Part shown: positions 43,422 through 52,479 of the stretch, in pieces
Layout of the letters: each line of letters begins with the position of its first letter
Numbering within the stretch: position 1 is the stretch's first letter
DNA from: DASSQJ01 sp963772645
GTDB lineage: Bacteria; Actinomycetota; Actinomycetes; Actinomycetales; Dermatophilaceae
Reading direction: 5' to 3'
Length of the DNA: 64,000 nt
Assembly (NCBI GenBank): GCA_963772645.1
Contig: CAVYYD010000010.1
Span: forward strand, 124,001-188,000
The notes under the pieces: generated by a model
The model's database searches: none
The model's input: only the letters and a program-made list of their open reading frames with translations
Told to the model about the DNA's origin: nothing
Translations under genes and position numbers: made by a program

Positions 43422-44768
43422 ATGAGCGCAACCGCACCCACCCGTCAGCGCGTCGTCATCCTCGGCGCGGCGGGCCGCGACTTCCACGACTTCAACGTCC
43501 TCTACCGCGAGGACCCGCACACCGAGGTCCTGGCCTTCACGGCCACCCAGATCCCCGACATCGGGGGGCGGACCTACCCGGCCGAGCTCGCCGGCCCGCT
43601 GTACCCGGACGGCATCCCGGTCGTCGACGAGACCGAGCTCGAGCGGCTCGTGACGCAGGACCGCGTCGACACGGTCGTCCTGGCCTACTCCGACCTCGCC
43701 CACCCCTCGGTGATGCACCTCGCCTCGCGGGCGATCGCGGCGGGCGCGGACTTCCTCCTCCCGGGGGCCCGGCGCAGCACGCTCGTGTCGGCCCGGCCGG
43801 TCGTCGCGGTGACCGCGGTGCGCACCGGGGTCGGGAAGAGCCAGACCACCCGGTACGTCGCCGACATCCTCCGTGGACTGGGCCAGCGGGTCGTCGCGGT
43901 GCGCCACCCGATGCCGTACGGGGACCTCGCCGCGCAGGCGGTACAGCGCTTCGCGAGCCGAGAGGACCTCGAGAGCCAGCACTGCACCATCGAGGAGCGC
44001 GAGGAGTACGAGCCGCACATCGAGTCGGGCGTCGTCGTCTACGCCGGGGTCGACTACGCCCGCATCCTCCACGAGGCCGAGCAGGAGGCCGACGTCGTGC
44101 TCTGGGACGGCGGCAACAACGACATCCCGTTCTACGCCCCCGAGCTGCACCTCGTCCTCGTCGACCCGCTCCGGCCCGGCGACGAGGTCGGCTACCACCC
44201 GGGCGAGGCGAACCTGCGGATGGCCGACGTCGTCATCGTCGCCAAGTGCGACTCGGCCCTGCCCGAGGACGTCGAGGCGGTCGAGGCCTCGGCCCGGGCG
44301 GTCAACCCCGGCGCCGTGGTGCTGCGCTGCGACAGCCCGGTGACCCTCGAGGACCGCGATGCCGTCGCCGGACGGCGGGTCGTCGTCGTCGAGGACGGCC
44401 CCACCCTGACCCACGGCTCGATGACCTTCGGCGCGGGCGTGGTCGGGGCCCGCGAGGCGGGGGCCGCCGAGCTCGTCGACCCCACGCCGTTCGCGGTCGG
44501 CAGCATCGCGGCCACCTTCGAGCGGTACCCGAACGCCCGTGGCGTGCTCCCGGCGATGGGCTACGGCGAGGAGCAGACCCGCGAGCTCGAGGAGACGATC
44601 CGGGCGATGGCCCGGGCCGGCGCGGTCGACGCCGTCGTCGCCGGCACCCCGGTCGACCTGGCGAAGCTCGTCGACGTCGACCTGCCGGTGGTCCGCGCCC
44701 GGTACTCCCTGCGGGAGCAGGAGCCCGGGAGGCTCGAGTCGCTGCTGCGCTCCGCGCTCGGGCTCTGA
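43422..44768 (+). CDS. Cyclic 2,3-diphosphoglycerate synthetase-like P-loop GTPase
   Basis: A 448-aa protein. N-terminal Rossmann-like domain (VVILGAAGRDFHDFNVLYRE), then P-loop AVRTGVGKSQTTR (about 133-145), DVVLWDGGNNDIPFY (about 220), ADVVIVAKCDSA. This matches the cDPGS family known from thermophilic archaea, where the product is a heat-protecting solute. Bacterial members are known, but their function is not. No thermophile signature is seen here. GGAG lies about 8 nt before the ATG. It may act on a glycerate, phosphate or nucleotide substrate. Confidence 0.82.
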   Translation: MSATAPTRQRVVILGAAGRDFHDFNVLYREDPHTEVLAFTATQIPDIGGRTYPAELAGPLYPDGIPVVDETELERLVTQDRVDTVVLAYSDLAHPSVMHLASRAIAAGADFLLPGARRSTLVSARPVVAVTAVRTGVGKSQTTRYVADILRGLGQRVVAVRHPMPYGDLAAQAVQRFASREDLESQHCTIEEREEYEPHIESGVVVYAGVDYARILHEAEQEADVVLWDGGNNDIPFYAPELHLVLVDPLRPGDEVGYHPGEANLRMADVVIVAKCDSALPEDVEAVEASARAVNPGAVVLRCDSPVTLEDRDAVAGRRVVVVEDGPTLTHGSMTFGAGVVGAREAGAAELVDPTPFAVGSIAATFERYPNARGVLPAMGYGEEQTRELEETIRAMARAGAVDAVVAGTPVDLAKLVDVDLPVVRARYSLREQEPGRLESLLRSALGL

Positions 44769-44793
44769 GCCGCGAACACGCCGGTCAGCGCCG

Positions 44794-44823
44794 GTCAGCG
44801 CCGGCTGAGCGCAGCCGGCTGAC
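44794..44823. terminator. Hairpin between convergent genes
   Basis: CCGGCTG (44801-44807) pairs with CAGCCGG (44812-44818) around AGCG; an outer GTCAG/CTGAC pair extends it after a bulge. Direct 10-bp repeats (CCGGTCAGCG at 44781 and 44791) precede it. It lies between the GTPase gene and malQ. Confidence 0.5.
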
Positions 44824-44833
44824 CCCGCCCCGG

Positions 44834-46966
44834 TCAGCCCCGGCCGCGGAGGGCGTCGAAGAGCACCCCGGCCAGCTCGGCGTCGCGCACGTCGTCGAGG
44901 TCGAGCGGCCGGCCGTCGGGACCGGCCAGCGGCAGCCGCCAGTTCGGGTACTGGTCGCTCGTCCCCGGCTGGTTGATGGCGCGCCGGTCCCCGACCAGGT
45001 CGGGGAGCGCGACCGCCAGCATCCGGCTCGGCGTCTGCGCGAGCCACCGGTGCAGGGCGACGAGCATGGTGTCGACGTCCTCCCCGGGCCCGAGCAGGCC
45101 GCGCTCGGCCAGCACGCTCCGCAGCCGGCCGATGGCGGCCTCCTCGACCGCACGCTCCTCGCCGACCGGGCGGGTCAGCAGCCCGAGCCGTTCGCGGACG
45201 GCGACGTGCTCGAGGGTGAGGTAGCCGGCCGACGGCGGCAGGTCGTGGGTGGTGACCGAGGCCAGGCACAGCTCGCGGTAGTGCTCCGGCGGCTTGGGGC
45301 GGCCCTCCTCCCACTCGAACCACAGGATGCTCGTGCCGACCAGCCCACGCTCGACCATGTAGTCGCGCACGTTCGGGGCGACGACGCCGAGGTCCTCGCC
45401 GACGACGACCGCACCGGCCCGCTGGGCCTCCAGGACGAGGATGCCGAGCAGCGCCTCGTGGTCGTAGTACACGTAGGTCCCGTCCGCGGGGAGCCCCCCG
45501 ACCGGGATCCACCAGAGCCGGAAGAGGCCGATGATGTGGTCGACCCGGATCCCGCCGGAGTCGCGCAGGATGGCCCGCACCATGTCCCGGAACGGCGCGT
45601 AGCCGAGCTCGGCGAGCCGGTCCGGGCGCCAGGGAGGCTGGCTCCAGTTCTGCCCCAGCTGGTTGAACTGGTCCGGAGGCGCGCCCACCGTGACGCCGCC
45701 GGCGAGGGCGTCGCCGAGCCCCCACGCGTCGGCGCCGACGGGGTGCACGCCGACCGCGAGGTCGTGGACGACGCCGAGCGACATCCCGGCGGCCCGGGCC
45801 TCGCGCTGCACCGAGGCCAGCTGCTCCTCGAGCAGCCACTGCATCCACCGGTGGAAGTCGACGTCGCCGGCGCGCTCGCGCTGCAGCGCGGCCACCTCCT
45901 CGGACCCCGGGGACAGGTACTGCGGTGGCCAGGTGGTGAACGGCAGGCCGTGCAGCTCGGCGAGGACGCACCACGTGGCGAAGCGCAGCAACCCCTCGCC
46001 CTCGCGCGCACAGAAGGCCTCGAAGGCCGTGCGACGGGCGGTGTCGAGGCCGGCGTCGAACACCAGGCGCAGCGCCTCCTTCTTGGCGGCCCACGCGGCG
46101 TCGCGGTCGATCCTGTCCTCGCCGTTGAGGGCTCGCGCCTGCGCGGCGAGCTGGAGCAGCCGCCGGTGCGCCGAGCTCTCCAGCGTCGCCGCCTCGGGGA
46201 CGTCCTCGACCCGCAGGTAGAGCGGGTTGACGAACCGGCGGGTGGTCGGCAGGTACGGCGAGGGCTCCATCGGCGGCACCGGCTCCGCCGCGTGCAGCGG
46301 GTTGACGAGGACGAAGTCGGCGTCGTGCGCGGCCGCCGCCCAGGTCGCGAGGTCGGCGAGGTCGCGCAGGTCCCCGGTCCCCCAGGACCCTCCCGACCGC
46401 ACCTGGTAGAGCTGCGCGGTCAGGCCGACGGCGCGGGCGTCGCGCAGGCCCGCGGGGAGCTCGAGCCGCTGCGGGGTGACGACGAGGACACTCGTCGTCG
46501 TCGCGGGGCGCAGGGCGGGCGCGTCCACCTCGGCGACGAGGCGGTGCCAGCCGAGGGGCAGGTCGGCGGGTACCTCGAAGGTCGCCTCGCCGAGCGGGAC
46601 CGCGTCGACGACGCGGTCGGGAACCCACCGGTCGGCCTGCGGCAGGACGCGCCGGGTGCCGTCCTCGAGCTCGGCGACCACCCGGATGCCGGTGCCGGCG
46701 GGCACGTGGGCGTGCACCTGCGCCGCCACCCCGGCACGGACCACGCACGAGGCGGGGAGGGTGCGGCGCCACGGCCCGTCGACGTGCTCGGCGAGCGCGG
46801 CCTCGACCGCCTCGTCGGTGCTCGCGTCGACCCCCAGCGCGCCGAGCACCGCCCGGATGGAGTCCGCCGACACCCCGACGTGCCGGCCGAGCCAGTCCCA
46901 GTAGTCGGTGGCGACGCCGTGGGCGGCGGCGAGCTCGGCGAGCCGGGGCGGCGGGTGGTGGGGCAT
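44834..46966 (-). CDS. malQ: 4-alpha-glucanotransferase (amylomaltase), GH77
   Basis: A 710-aa enzyme that moves alpha-1,4-glucan segments in maltodextrin and glycogen metabolism. An N-terminal beta domain (about 1-190, with HVPAGTGIRVVAELEDG) precedes the GH77 barrel: GSWGTGDLRDL, ARAAGMSLGVVHDLAVGVH (catalytic Asp region), IRVDHIIGLFRLWWIP, VVGEDLGVVAPNVR (Glu) and TTHDLPP. The actinobacterial long form is typical. ATG 46966 has a CAGGAT sequence 6-7 nt upstream that may be a degenerate -10 box. Confidence 0.93.
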   Translation of the reverse strand: MPHHPPPRLAELAAAHGVATDYWDWLGRHVGVSADSIRAVLGALGVDASTDEAVEAALAEHVDGPWRRTLPASCVVRAGVAAQVHAHVPAGTGIRVVAELEDGTRRVLPQADRWVPDRVVDAVPLGEATFEVPADLPLGWHRLVAEVDAPALRPATTTSVLVVTPQRLELPAGLRDARAVGLTAQLYQVRSGGSWGTGDLRDLADLATWAAAAHDADFVLVNPLHAAEPVPPMEPSPYLPTTRRFVNPLYLRVEDVPEAATLESSAHRRLLQLAAQARALNGEDRIDRDAAWAAKKEALRLVFDAGLDTARRTAFEAFCAREGEGLLRFATWCVLAELHGLPFTTWPPQYLSPGSEEVAALQRERAGDVDFHRWMQWLLEEQLASVQREARAAGMSLGVVHDLAVGVHPVGADAWGLGDALAGGVTVGAPPDQFNQLGQNWSQPPWRPDRLAELGYAPFRDMVRAILRDSGGIRVDHIIGLFRLWWIPVGGLPADGTYVYYDHEALLGILVLEAQRAGAVVVGEDLGVVAPNVRDYMVERGLVGTSILWFEWEEGRPKPPEHYRELCLASVTTHDLPPSAGYLTLEHVAVRERLGLLTRPVGEERAVEEAAIGRLRSVLAERGLLGPGEDVDTMLVALHRWLAQTPSRMLAVALPDLVGDRRAINQPGTSDQYPNWRLPLAGPDGRPLDLDDVRDAELAGVLFDALRGRG

Positions 46967-47030
46967 GCGCCCATCCTGCCAACACCCCGGCCGACCCGTG
47001 GCCACGCCCACCGGCGCCAGGGCGCCGGCA

Positions 47031-47072
47031 TCGCCCACCGGCACCGGCGCAGGAGCAGGCGCCGGTGGGCGA
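47031..47072 (-). terminator. 12-bp hairpin downstream of the symporter gene
   Basis: TCGCCCACCGGC (47031-47042) and GCCGGTGGGCGA (47061-47072) pair around an 18-nt loop, directly after the symporter stop at 47079. A similar arm at 47006-47014 could form an alternative pairing. The region 46967-47078 holds no gene. Confidence 0.55.
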
Positions 47073-47078
47073 GGGCCG

Positions 47079-48728
47079 CTACGGGCTCGGCGCCTCCTGG
47101 TGCAGTGGCTGGAGGACCTTCCGGACCCGCGGGTCGCCCGCGTCGGCGAAGTAGTCGCCGCGGATCGTCTCGTCGTGCCCGCTCGGCGCCTTCACCGCGC
47201 GCAGCACGACGGTGAGCACGACGGCGACGAGGAGGTTCAGGACGAACGCCGTGAGCGCGATGTACCCCAGCTGGCCGATCACCGGGATGTTCGCGAGCGA
47301 CCCACCGAAGTGCGCCGCCCCCGACCGCGGGTTCGAGACGTTCCACGCCTCCCACGTGCCGTACACCATCCCCACGGCCCACCCGGCGAGCAGTGCCCAG
47401 CGGTGCATCCAGCGGGTGTACAGGCCGAGCACCACGGCGGGGAAGGTCTGCAGGATCCAGATGCCGCCGAGGAGCTGGAAGTTGATCGCGTTCTGCTTGT
47501 CGAGGACGAGGACGAAGACGAGCGCGAACGCCTTGACGACGAGCGAGGTGGCCTTCGAGACCCGCGCCTCCTGGGACGCGGTGGCGTCCGGCTTGAGCCA
47601 CTCCCGGTAGATGTTGCGGGTGAACGTGTTCGCCGCCGCGATCGACATGATCGCCGCGGGGACCAGGGCCCCGATGGCGATGGCCGCGAACGCGACCCCG
47701 GCGAACCAGGAGGGGAAGGAGTCCTCGAACAGCTGCGGGACGACGAGCTGGGCGTTCGGCTTGCCGTCGAGCCCGATCGGCTTCGTGCCGGCCGCGATGG
47801 CCACCCACCCCAGGAGGGCGAGCAGGCCGAGCACGAAGCTGTAGGCGGGCAGGATGGCCGCGTTGCGCCGCACCGTGTTCCGGGACTTTGCCGAGAGGCT
47901 GGCCGTCACCGAGTGCGGGTACATGAACAGGGCCAGGGCCGAGCCGAGGGCGAGCGTCGCGTAGGCCCACTGGGCCTGGGCGCCCGGGACGTAGGAGCCG
48001 GTCGGCTTGCCGTCGGCAGCGCTCGGCGCCGCCATCTTGGTCTGGGCCGCGTGGAACACGGCGTCCCAGCCACCCACCTTGGCCGGCAGGTAGATGATCG
48101 CGATGATGATGACGAGGTAGATGAGCGCGTCCTTGACGAACGCGATGACCGCCGGGGCGCGCAGGCCGCTGGAGTAGGTGTAGGCGGCGAGCAGCGCGAA
48201 GGCGATGAACAGGGGCAGGTCCTTGGCCAGCCAGCTCGAGCCGCCGCCGAGACCGACCACCTCGAGGACCGCCTGGATGCCGACGAGCTGGAGCGCGATG
48301 TACGGCATCGTCGCGAGGAACCCGGTGACCGCCACGGCGAGCGAGAGCCCGCGCGAGCCGAACCGGCCCCGGACGAAGTCCGCCGTCGTGACGTACCCCT
48401 GCCGGTGACTGACCGACCAGAGCCGTCCCATGAACACGAAGATGATCGGGTAGAGCACGATCGTGTAGGGCACGGCGAAGAAGCCGGACACCGCACCGAG
48501 CGCGAACATCGCGGCCGGGACCGCGACGAAGGTGTAGGCGGTGTAGAGGTCGCCGCCGAGCAGGAACCACGTGATCCACGTGCCGAACGAGCGTCCACCC
48601 AGGCCCCACTCGTCGAGGGACTCCATGCTCGTCGCCTGGCGCCACCGGCTGGCCCAGAAGCCCATCACGGTGACGAGGAGGAAGAGCAGGACGAGGACGG
48701 CCAGCGCGACGCCGTCGACCCCGCTCAT
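47079..48728 (-). CDS. Sodium:solute symporter (monocarboxylate MctP-like)
   Basis: A 549-aa SSS-family transporter with about 13 helices. WFLLGGDLYTAYTFVAVPAA, GRLWSVSHRQGYVTTADFVRGR and ALVPAAIMSIAAANTFTRNIY are typical; the last resembles the SSS signature with sodium-binding serines. Paired with a DUF3311 protein, as is common for monocarboxylate or acetate/pyruvate carriers in actinobacteria. ATG 48728 overlaps the DUF3311 stop by ATGA. Confidence 0.88.
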   Translation of the reverse strand: MSGVDGVALAVLVLLFLLVTVMGFWASRWRQATSMESLDEWGLGGRSFGTWITWFLLGGDLYTAYTFVAVPAAMFALGAVSGFFAVPYTIVLYPIIFVFMGRLWSVSHRQGYVTTADFVRGRFGSRGLSLAVAVTGFLATMPYIALQLVGIQAVLEVVGLGGGSSWLAKDLPLFIAFALLAAYTYSSGLRAPAVIAFVKDALIYLVIIIAIIYLPAKVGGWDAVFHAAQTKMAAPSAADGKPTGSYVPGAQAQWAYATLALGSALALFMYPHSVTASLSAKSRNTVRRNAAILPAYSFVLGLLALLGWVAIAAGTKPIGLDGKPNAQLVVPQLFEDSFPSWFAGVAFAAIAIGALVPAAIMSIAAANTFTRNIYREWLKPDATASQEARVSKATSLVVKAFALVFVLVLDKQNAINFQLLGGIWILQTFPAVVLGLYTRWMHRWALLAGWAVGMVYGTWEAWNVSNPRSGAAHFGGSLANIPVIGQLGYIALTAFVLNLLVAVVLTVVLRAVKAPSGHDETIRGDYFADAGDPRVRKVLQPLHQEAPSP

Positions 48729-49111
48729 GACCGCAACCCCTCGCCGGTGCCGGGGCGGCCGGTGGGCGCCTCCCCGCCGGGCCCGCGGCCGGGGCCGGGG
48801 TCGGTGGACCCGGTCATCGGCCGGTGCGGGCGGGCGACGAGCACGATCCGGTACGCGGCGTAGGTCATCCCCGAGCAGAGGAAGACCCAGAGGAACTGGT
48901 ACCAGACGAAGAACGGGAACGCCCCGAGCTTGGGCTCCTCCCGGCTGTAGCTGCTCACCCACATCAGGGCGACGATCGGGATGAGCAGCAGCACGCCGGC
49001 GAGGACGAGCAGGCCGGTACGGGCTGGTGGGACGGTGTCGTGGTCGACCTCGTCGGTGGTCGGGTCGGGGCGGGACGGGCCGACGTCGTCGGCCCGGTCG
49101 TGACTGCTCAT
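48725..49111 (-). CDS. DUF3311 small membrane protein, symporter partner
   Basis: A 128-aa protein with two membrane helices (LLVLAGVLLLIPIVALMWV and FFVWYQFLWVFLCSGMTYAAY) between charged ends; the C-terminus is Gly/Pro-rich. DUF3311 proteins are usually encoded just before SSS symporters and probably help assembly or gating. ATG 49111 has a strong AAGGAGG 6-7 nt upstream. Confidence 0.85.
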   Translation of the reverse strand: MSSHDRADDVGPSRPDPTTDEVDHDTVPPARTGLLVLAGVLLLIPIVALMWVSSYSREEPKLGAFPFFVWYQFLWVFLCSGMTYAAYRIVLVARPHRPMTGSTDPGPGRGPGGEAPTGRPGTGEGLRS

Positions 49112-49131
49112 CAGGAACCTCCTTGTTCCCT

Positions 49132-49169
49132 CCGCGACCCGTCGGGTCGGCGGGTCGCGGGAAAGGATA
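49132..49169 (-). promoter_or_regulatory. -10 box and inverted repeat in the symporter leader
   Basis: Minus-strand TATCCT (49169-49164) is a TANNNT -10. Just downstream, CCGCGACCC (49132-49140) and GGGTCGCGG (49152-49160) form a 9-bp inverted repeat in the untranslated leader, before the ribosome-binding site. It could be a repressor operator or an RNA hairpin. Confidence 0.4.
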
Positions 49170-49267
49170 GGGACGCAGGAGGCCGATGGGGGCTTTGGTG
49201 ACGCAGCGGGGTTCCGGGCCCGGGGCGGGTGGCCACCGGGGGACCCCTCGGGGGCGATGATGGCCCG

Positions 49268-50068
49268 ATGTCGACGATCGTCTTCCTCCACGCCCATCCC
49301 GACGACGAGGCCTCCCAGACCTCCGGGTCGATGGCCCGCGCCGTCGACGAGGGGCACCGGGTCGTGCTCGTCGTGGCCACGAACGGCGACCACGGCACCG
49401 CGGCCGAGGACCTCGCCCCCGGAGAGACCGTGGTGGACCGGCGGCGGAGGGAGGCCGACGCCGCGGCCGCCGTCATCGGCATCCACCGCCTCGTCCGCCT
49501 CGGCTACACCGACTCGGGCATGGCCGGCTGGGAGCAGAATGCCGCCGAGGGCGCGTTCGCCGCCGTCGACGTCGACGAGGCGGCGGCCCGGTTCGCCGCC
49601 GTGCTCGACGAGGAGGACGCCGACGTCGCCGTGGGCTACGACTGGCACGGCGGCTACGGTCACCCCGACCACGTCCAGGTGCACCGCGTCCTGCACCGTG
49701 CGGGCGAGCTCGCGGCCCGGCGCCCGCGCCTCCTCGAGGTCACGATGAACCGCGACGCCCTGCGCGAGCTGCGGCGGGCGGCGGCGGAGGCGGGGCAGGA
49801 CGCCGTCGACCCCGACACGATGCCCGCCGACGGCATCCCGATGGGGACCCCGCAGGCCGAGATCCACTGGGAGGTCGACGTCCGCGACCGGGTGGCGGTC
49901 AAGCGGGCCGCCCTGCAGTGCCACGCGAGCCAGACGAGCGACGTCGGGATGATGCTCGCCATGCCCCCCGAGGTGTTCGCCGCCGTCTTCGGCGTGGAGT
50001 ACTACGTCGAGCCGGGGCGCGAGCCCGGGATGGTGAGCGGCTGGCCGTTCGGCGGCGCCGGGCCCTGA
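49268..50068 (+). CDS. PIG-L family deacetylase
   Basis: A 266-aa LmbE-like zinc deacetylase. HAHPDDEASQTSG near the start, then DRRRREADAAAAVIG and GGYGHPDHVQVHRVLH. It differs from mycothiol enzymes in length and in the AEDLAPGE region, so I do not assign Mca. It may act on an N-acetylated glycoside or be a detoxifying amidase. No clear ribosome-binding site is present. Divergent from the symporter genes. Confidence 0.83.
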   Translation: MSTIVFLHAHPDDEASQTSGSMARAVDEGHRVVLVVATNGDHGTAAEDLAPGETVVDRRRREADAAAAVIGIHRLVRLGYTDSGMAGWEQNAAEGAFAAVDVDEAAARFAAVLDEEDADVAVGYDWHGGYGHPDHVQVHRVLHRAGELAARRPRLLEVTMNRDALRELRRAAAEAGQDAVDPDTMPADGIPMGTPQAEIHWEVDVRDRVAVKRAALQCHASQTSDVGMMLAMPPEVFAAVFGVEYYVEPGREPGMVSGWPFGGAGP

Positions 50069-50096
50069 GCCCGCCGGCGCCGGGCCGTGGACGAGG

Positions 50097-50981
50097 TCAG
50101 TGGACGACGAGGACCGGGCGGTCGGCCTTGGCCACGACCCGCCGGCTGACGCTGCCGAGCAGCAGCCCGGTGAAGCCGCCGTGGCCCCGGTTCCCGACGG
50201 CGACGAGGTCCGCCTCCCGCTCCCGGGCCACATCGAGCACCACCGTGGCGGCGTACCCGTGCCGCACGACCCGGTCGATCCGGATCCCCGGGTGGGCCGG
50301 GCCGGCGCGGTCGACCGCGTGGTCGATGACCGCCTCGAACCGTTCGTCGACGGCCGGCATCGGGTCGGCGAGCGGCCAGGTGACGAGCATCCCGCCCTCG
50401 ATCTCGGTCCGCCACGCGGCCACGCAGGTCACGGCGCCACCCTCGGGGTCGACGACCCCGAGCGCGACCTCGAGCGCGCGCAGGCTCTGCTCGCTGCCGT
50501 CGAGGGCCACGACGACCCGGCGCGGCCGGTCGGCGGGGAAGCCCTCGGGGACGACGAGCACCGGGCAGTGGGCGTGCGCGGTCACCGGCACGACGACCGA
50601 GCCGATGCCGTGGCCGGGACCGCCCATGACGAGCAGCCGGGCCCCCTCGGTGGCCGCGACGAGCCCGGCGGAGGGCGACCCCCACGGGACCTCGGTGCTC
50701 ACCGCGAGGCCCGGGTGGGCGGCGCGGACGAGGTCCGCCTGCTCGCTCACGTGGGTGCGCGAGTCCGCGTCCACCTGCTCGGCCAGGCCCGGCGAGCCCG
50801 CGACGAGCGACTCGTAGGGGGTCAGCTGGAGCCCGGCGTCGACGACGGTGACGATCCGCAGCATCGACCCGTGGCGCTCGGCCTCCCCTCCGGCCCAGGC
50901 CAGCACGGCGGCGTCGTGCACCGAACCGTCGACCGCCGCGACGACGTCGCCGGCCCTGCCGGCCCGGGATGTGTCGTTCAT
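50097..50981 (-). CDS. Tandem-domain universal stress protein (A)
   Basis: A 294-aa protein with two Usp domains. Each has a nucleotide-binding end: LLVMGGPGHGIGSVVVPVT in the first and LVAVGNRGHGGFTGLLLGS in the second (GxxGxGG-like, then SVSRRV). Such proteins bind ATP or act as redox/dormancy regulators. ATG 50981 has GGAGGAGG 9 nt upstream. Adjacent, co-directional paralogue lies upstream. Regulation unknown. Confidence 0.88.
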   Translation of the reverse strand: MNDTSRAGRAGDVVAAVDGSVHDAAVLAWAGGEAERHGSMLRIVTVVDAGLQLTPYESLVAGSPGLAEQVDADSRTHVSEQADLVRAAHPGLAVSTEVPWGSPSAGLVAATEGARLLVMGGPGHGIGSVVVPVTAHAHCPVLVVPEGFPADRPRRVVVALDGSEQSLRALEVALGVVDPEGGAVTCVAAWRTEIEGGMLVTWPLADPMPAVDERFEAVIDHAVDRAGPAHPGIRIDRVVRHGYAATVVLDVAREREADLVAVGNRGHGGFTGLLLGSVSRRVVAKADRPVLVVH

Positions 50982-51021
50982 CGTCGCCAACCTCCTCCGG
51001 GCACCCGGGGGGCGCCCCTCG

Positions 51022-51999
51022 TCATCGGTCGCCCTGCGCGGGCGGCCGGGTCCGGTGCGCGACGGCGACCACGGTCGCTGCCCGCTCGACGACCCGCCGG
51101 CTGACCGACCCGAGGAGCAGCCCGGCGAACCCGCCGCGCCCGCGGCTGCCGACCACGACGAGGTCGGCGTCGACCTCGGCCGCCACGCCGAGGACGGCGC
51201 GCACGGCACCGCCCGGTCGCACGGCGACGTCGACCCGGCCGACCCCGCGGCGCTGAGCGGCGAGCGGGTCGGCGACGGCGTGGACGAGCCGGGCGTAGCG
51301 CCCCTCCACCTCGTCCCAGTGCTCGGTTCCGGGCTCGGTGACGACGACCCCGTCGACGACCTCGACGCTCCAGCCCGCGACGCAGGTCACCGTGCCGCCG
51401 ACCGGTTCGGCCGTGGCCAGCGCGAGCTCGACGGCCCACCCGCTGGACTCGCTGCCGTCGACGCCGACGACGACGCGGCGGGGTGGACCGGCGTCGAGGC
51501 CGGCGGGCACCACCGCGACCGGACAGCGCGCGTGGGCGACCGTGGCCAGGGCCACGGAGCCGAGCAGTGCGCGCTCCAACCCGCTGCGAGCCGGGCCGCC
51601 GACGACGATCCATGCGGCATCGACCGACCTGTCGACGAGGGCGGCGGCCGGCGGCCCCCAGGCGAGGACCTCCTCGACCGCGAGCTCCGGGTGGCGGGCC
51701 CGGGCGACCCGGGCCGCGGCCTTGACCACCGAGCGCCCGGCCGCGCGCAGCTCGTCCCCGAGCGAGGGGAGCTCGCCGAGGACGGCATCCCACGGCGTCA
51801 GCTGGTAGCCCGGCTCGACCGAGGTGAGGACGTGCAGGGTCGCGCCGGTCCGCGCGGCCTCGTCGGCGGCCCAGCCGACGACCGACGCGTCGGCCGCGGA
51901 GCCGTCCACCCCGGCGACGACGATGCGGTCGAGGCCGTCCGCTCCGGCGCCCAGGAGTCCCCCGACCACCGGGCTCGGCCCGCTCACGTCGTCGGCCAT
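51022..51999 (-). CDS. Tandem-domain universal stress protein (B)
   Basis: A 325-aa paralogue of the neighbouring Usp, about 40 bp upstream. First domain: VVAGVDGSAADASVVGWAAD and IVVGGPARSGLERALLGSVA. Second: VVVGVDGSESSGWAVELALA and LVVVGSRGRGGFAGLLLGSV. In the first domain the last glycines of the ATP motif are weaker (GGPARSGLE), so only the second may bind ATP. ATG 51999 has GGAGGAG about 9 nt upstream. Confidence 0.88.
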   Translation of the reverse strand: MADDVSGPSPVVGGLLGAGADGLDRIVVAGVDGSAADASVVGWAADEAARTGATLHVLTSVEPGYQLTPWDAVLGELPSLGDELRAAGRSVVKAAARVARARHPELAVEEVLAWGPPAAALVDRSVDAAWIVVGGPARSGLERALLGSVALATVAHARCPVAVVPAGLDAGPPRRVVVGVDGSESSGWAVELALATAEPVGGTVTCVAGWSVEVVDGVVVTEPGTEHWDEVEGRYARLVHAVADPLAAQRRGVGRVDVAVRPGGAVRAVLGVAAEVDADLVVVGSRGRGGFAGLLLGSVSRRVVERAATVVAVAHRTRPPAQGDR

Positions 52000-52476
52000 G
52001 GCCCCAGTCTCCTCCGGGGGGACCGTGCGGCGCCGTCTCGTGGGTCACACGGGCCGGGACCCCGCAGCCGGCCCGTGGCCCGGCCCCCAGCCCGGAGCCG
52101 GTGGCGCACTGCACCGGCGTCGCCGCAGGTGGGAGGCCATAGATGGTCCGAACGGGCCATGGCGCGCGGGGCCGCGAACCGGCACCCTGTAGCAATGGAC
52201 AGGAGAGCAGGGCTCCTGTGCAGCGGGGTGGACCCCGCCCGTCTCGCCGTGGGACAGCCACGGCGACCGCATGGGCGCTGGGACCTGCCCGCTGCAGGGG
52301 TGGTCGCCGTGGCCGCGCCCGGACCGGGGTCCGGACGTCCCACGCCCGGTCGCGCCCAGCGCGGCCGAACCGAGGCACTCGCCTCGTCACACCGGCCGGG
52401 GCCCTGCGCCGACCGGCTCGACGTCTGTCCTTCAGGCTGCCGCGTCGCGAGACGGTCCGCCAGACCTGCGGCCGGA
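52000..52476. other. Intergenic region without recognised gene
   Basis: 477 bp with no coding signal: all frames lack family motifs and start signals. One short inverted repeat (ACAGGAG at 52199-52205 with CTCCTGT at 52213-52219) is present. It must contain the promoter of the universal-stress genes on the minus strand, which I cannot place. Confidence 0.5.
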
Positions 52477-52479
52477 ATC

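Noticed and set aside
49268..50068. Assignment of the PIG-L gene as mycothiol conjugate amidase (mca)
   Set aside because: The length and the sequence after HAHPDDE do not fit the Mca pattern I know; generic PIG-L is safer.
52326..52341. GGGGTCCGGACGTCCC as a possible DosR-type box near the universal-stress genes
   Set aside because: The half-sites do not match the known DosR consensus well, and it lies more than 300 bp from the stress-gene start.
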